Assembly (NCBI GenBank): GCA_012735355.1
Contig: JAAYHP010000207.1
Location: forward strand, 1-5,428
Length of the DNA stretch: 5,428 bases
Direction of reading: 5' to 3'
Source of the DNA: Lysinibacillus sp.
GTDB taxonomy: Bacteria; Bacillota; Bacilli; Bacillales_A; Planococcaceae
This document shows positions 5,060 through 5,428 of the stretch, piece after piece. Position 1 is the stretch's first letter. Each line of letters begins with the position of its first letter. The notes under the pieces were generated by a model. The model searched no databases, was not told the origin of the DNA, and saw only the letters and a list, made by a program, of their open reading frames with translations. The position numbers and the translations under genes were made by a program.

Positions 5060-5428
5060 GCTTGTTATTGTAAAGGCTAATATATAAAGAACCGTTTTCA
5101 AGGACTTGTGCAAAAAAGACATCTTCAACATTTTTTACATTTTTCTTTTTTAATTTATTTCGAACCCATTCTTCTGTCAAATTTAATTCAACTAAATTTT
5201 TCTCTATTATTTTGCCGTCGGAGATAATCTCTGTCGGTATATAAGGTGGAATCGTGCTATCAGCTTTCACATCTTTTTTCGTAGCGGGGCTGTTAGCTGG
5301 TTTTTTGAGTATACTTAGCTCTCCATTCGTCTCAAAGATAGCATAATGGTCTTCATCGAAAGAAAAGACTCCCTTTTCTCGAAGCAACATTGTTAATTCA
5401 TCGGTATGGAGGCGTGCTTTTTTTAATC
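5040..5428 (-). CDS. DUF421/YetF-like membrane protein, C-terminal part (start outside window)
   Basis: The frame is open to the right edge, giving 128 visible residues. The first ATG in the window (5390) is internal: upstream codons read LKKARLHTDELT, which continues the family pattern before LLREKGVFSFDEDHYAIFETNGELS. This is the cytoplasmic C-terminal domain of the DUF421 (YetF) family. Full-length members usually have about 200-290 residues, with three N-terminal membrane helices that would lie beyond the window. The visible part seems to hold two related units: LREKGVFSFDEDHYAIFETN followed by GELSI, and later VRNKLKKKNVKNVEDVFFAQ followed by a GSLYI strand. They are joined by a Pro/Lys-rich linker and a short IISDGKIIEKNL strand. 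Bacilli often have several DUF421 paralogues, some linked to sporulation or envelope stress, with no firm biochemical role. The gene is convergent with the CBS gene. Confidence 0.8.
   Translation of the reverse strand, partial: LKKARLHTDELTMLLREKGVFSFDEDHYAIFETNGELSILKKPANSPATKKDVKADSTIPPYIPTEIISDGKIIEKNLVELNLTEEWVRNKLKKKNVKNVEDVFFAQVLENGSLYISLYNNKQGLPQK

Overview
The window looks like a chromosomal piece of a low-GC Gram-positive bacterium of the Bacillales. The coding style, AT-rich spacers, Shine-Dalgarno sites and protein types (DUF421/YetF-like protein, transglutaminase with DUF5050-like repeats) suggest Bacillaceae or Planococcaceae such as Lysinibacillus. This placement is an inference from gene content; no rRNA or other marker is present. 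I see no tRNA, rRNA, CRISPR array, insertion sequence or phage gene.

Layout, left to right. (1) Positions 1-642, plus strand: the 3' part of a transglutaminase-like protein with a complete Cys-His-Asp triad and a C-terminal run of YIYYSN-type repeats. (2) A compact GC-rich hairpin (641-673) flanked by A and T tracts is a bidirectional terminator between convergent genes. (3) Positions 4112 down to 693, minus strand: a three-gene operon reading DMT/EamA transporter, then an argininosuccinate-lyase-like enzyme, then a BadF/BadG-type (N-acetylglucosamine kinase-like) sugar kinase. An extended -10 promoter lies before the transporter. The lyase and kinase genes overlap by the four bases ATGA. (4) Positions 4113-4271: a divergent AT-rich control region with a 9-bp direct repeat and short palindromes. 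(5) Positions 4272-5015, plus strand: a protein with an N-terminal helical domain carrying a HEPN-type RNxxxH motif and a C-terminal CBS pair. (6) A 10-bp-stem hairpin (5027-5059) lies between convergent genes. (7) Positions 5040-5428, minus strand: the C-terminal part of a DUF421/YetF-like membrane protein that runs off the window.

The most interesting unit is the transporter-lyase-kinase operon. The lyase keeps the superfamily's catalytic His and Ser regions but has lost the residues that argininosuccinate lyases use in the YNxDLQEDKE segment, and no other arginine gene is nearby. Its partner is an amino-sugar-type kinase. This suggests a dedicated pathway that moves a small molecule across the membrane, cleaves it by beta-elimination and phosphorylates a released product. 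The substrate cannot be read from the sequence. The second interesting item is the HEPN-like/CBS fusion, which could be a nucleotide-sensing RNA-binding or RNA-cleaving protein.
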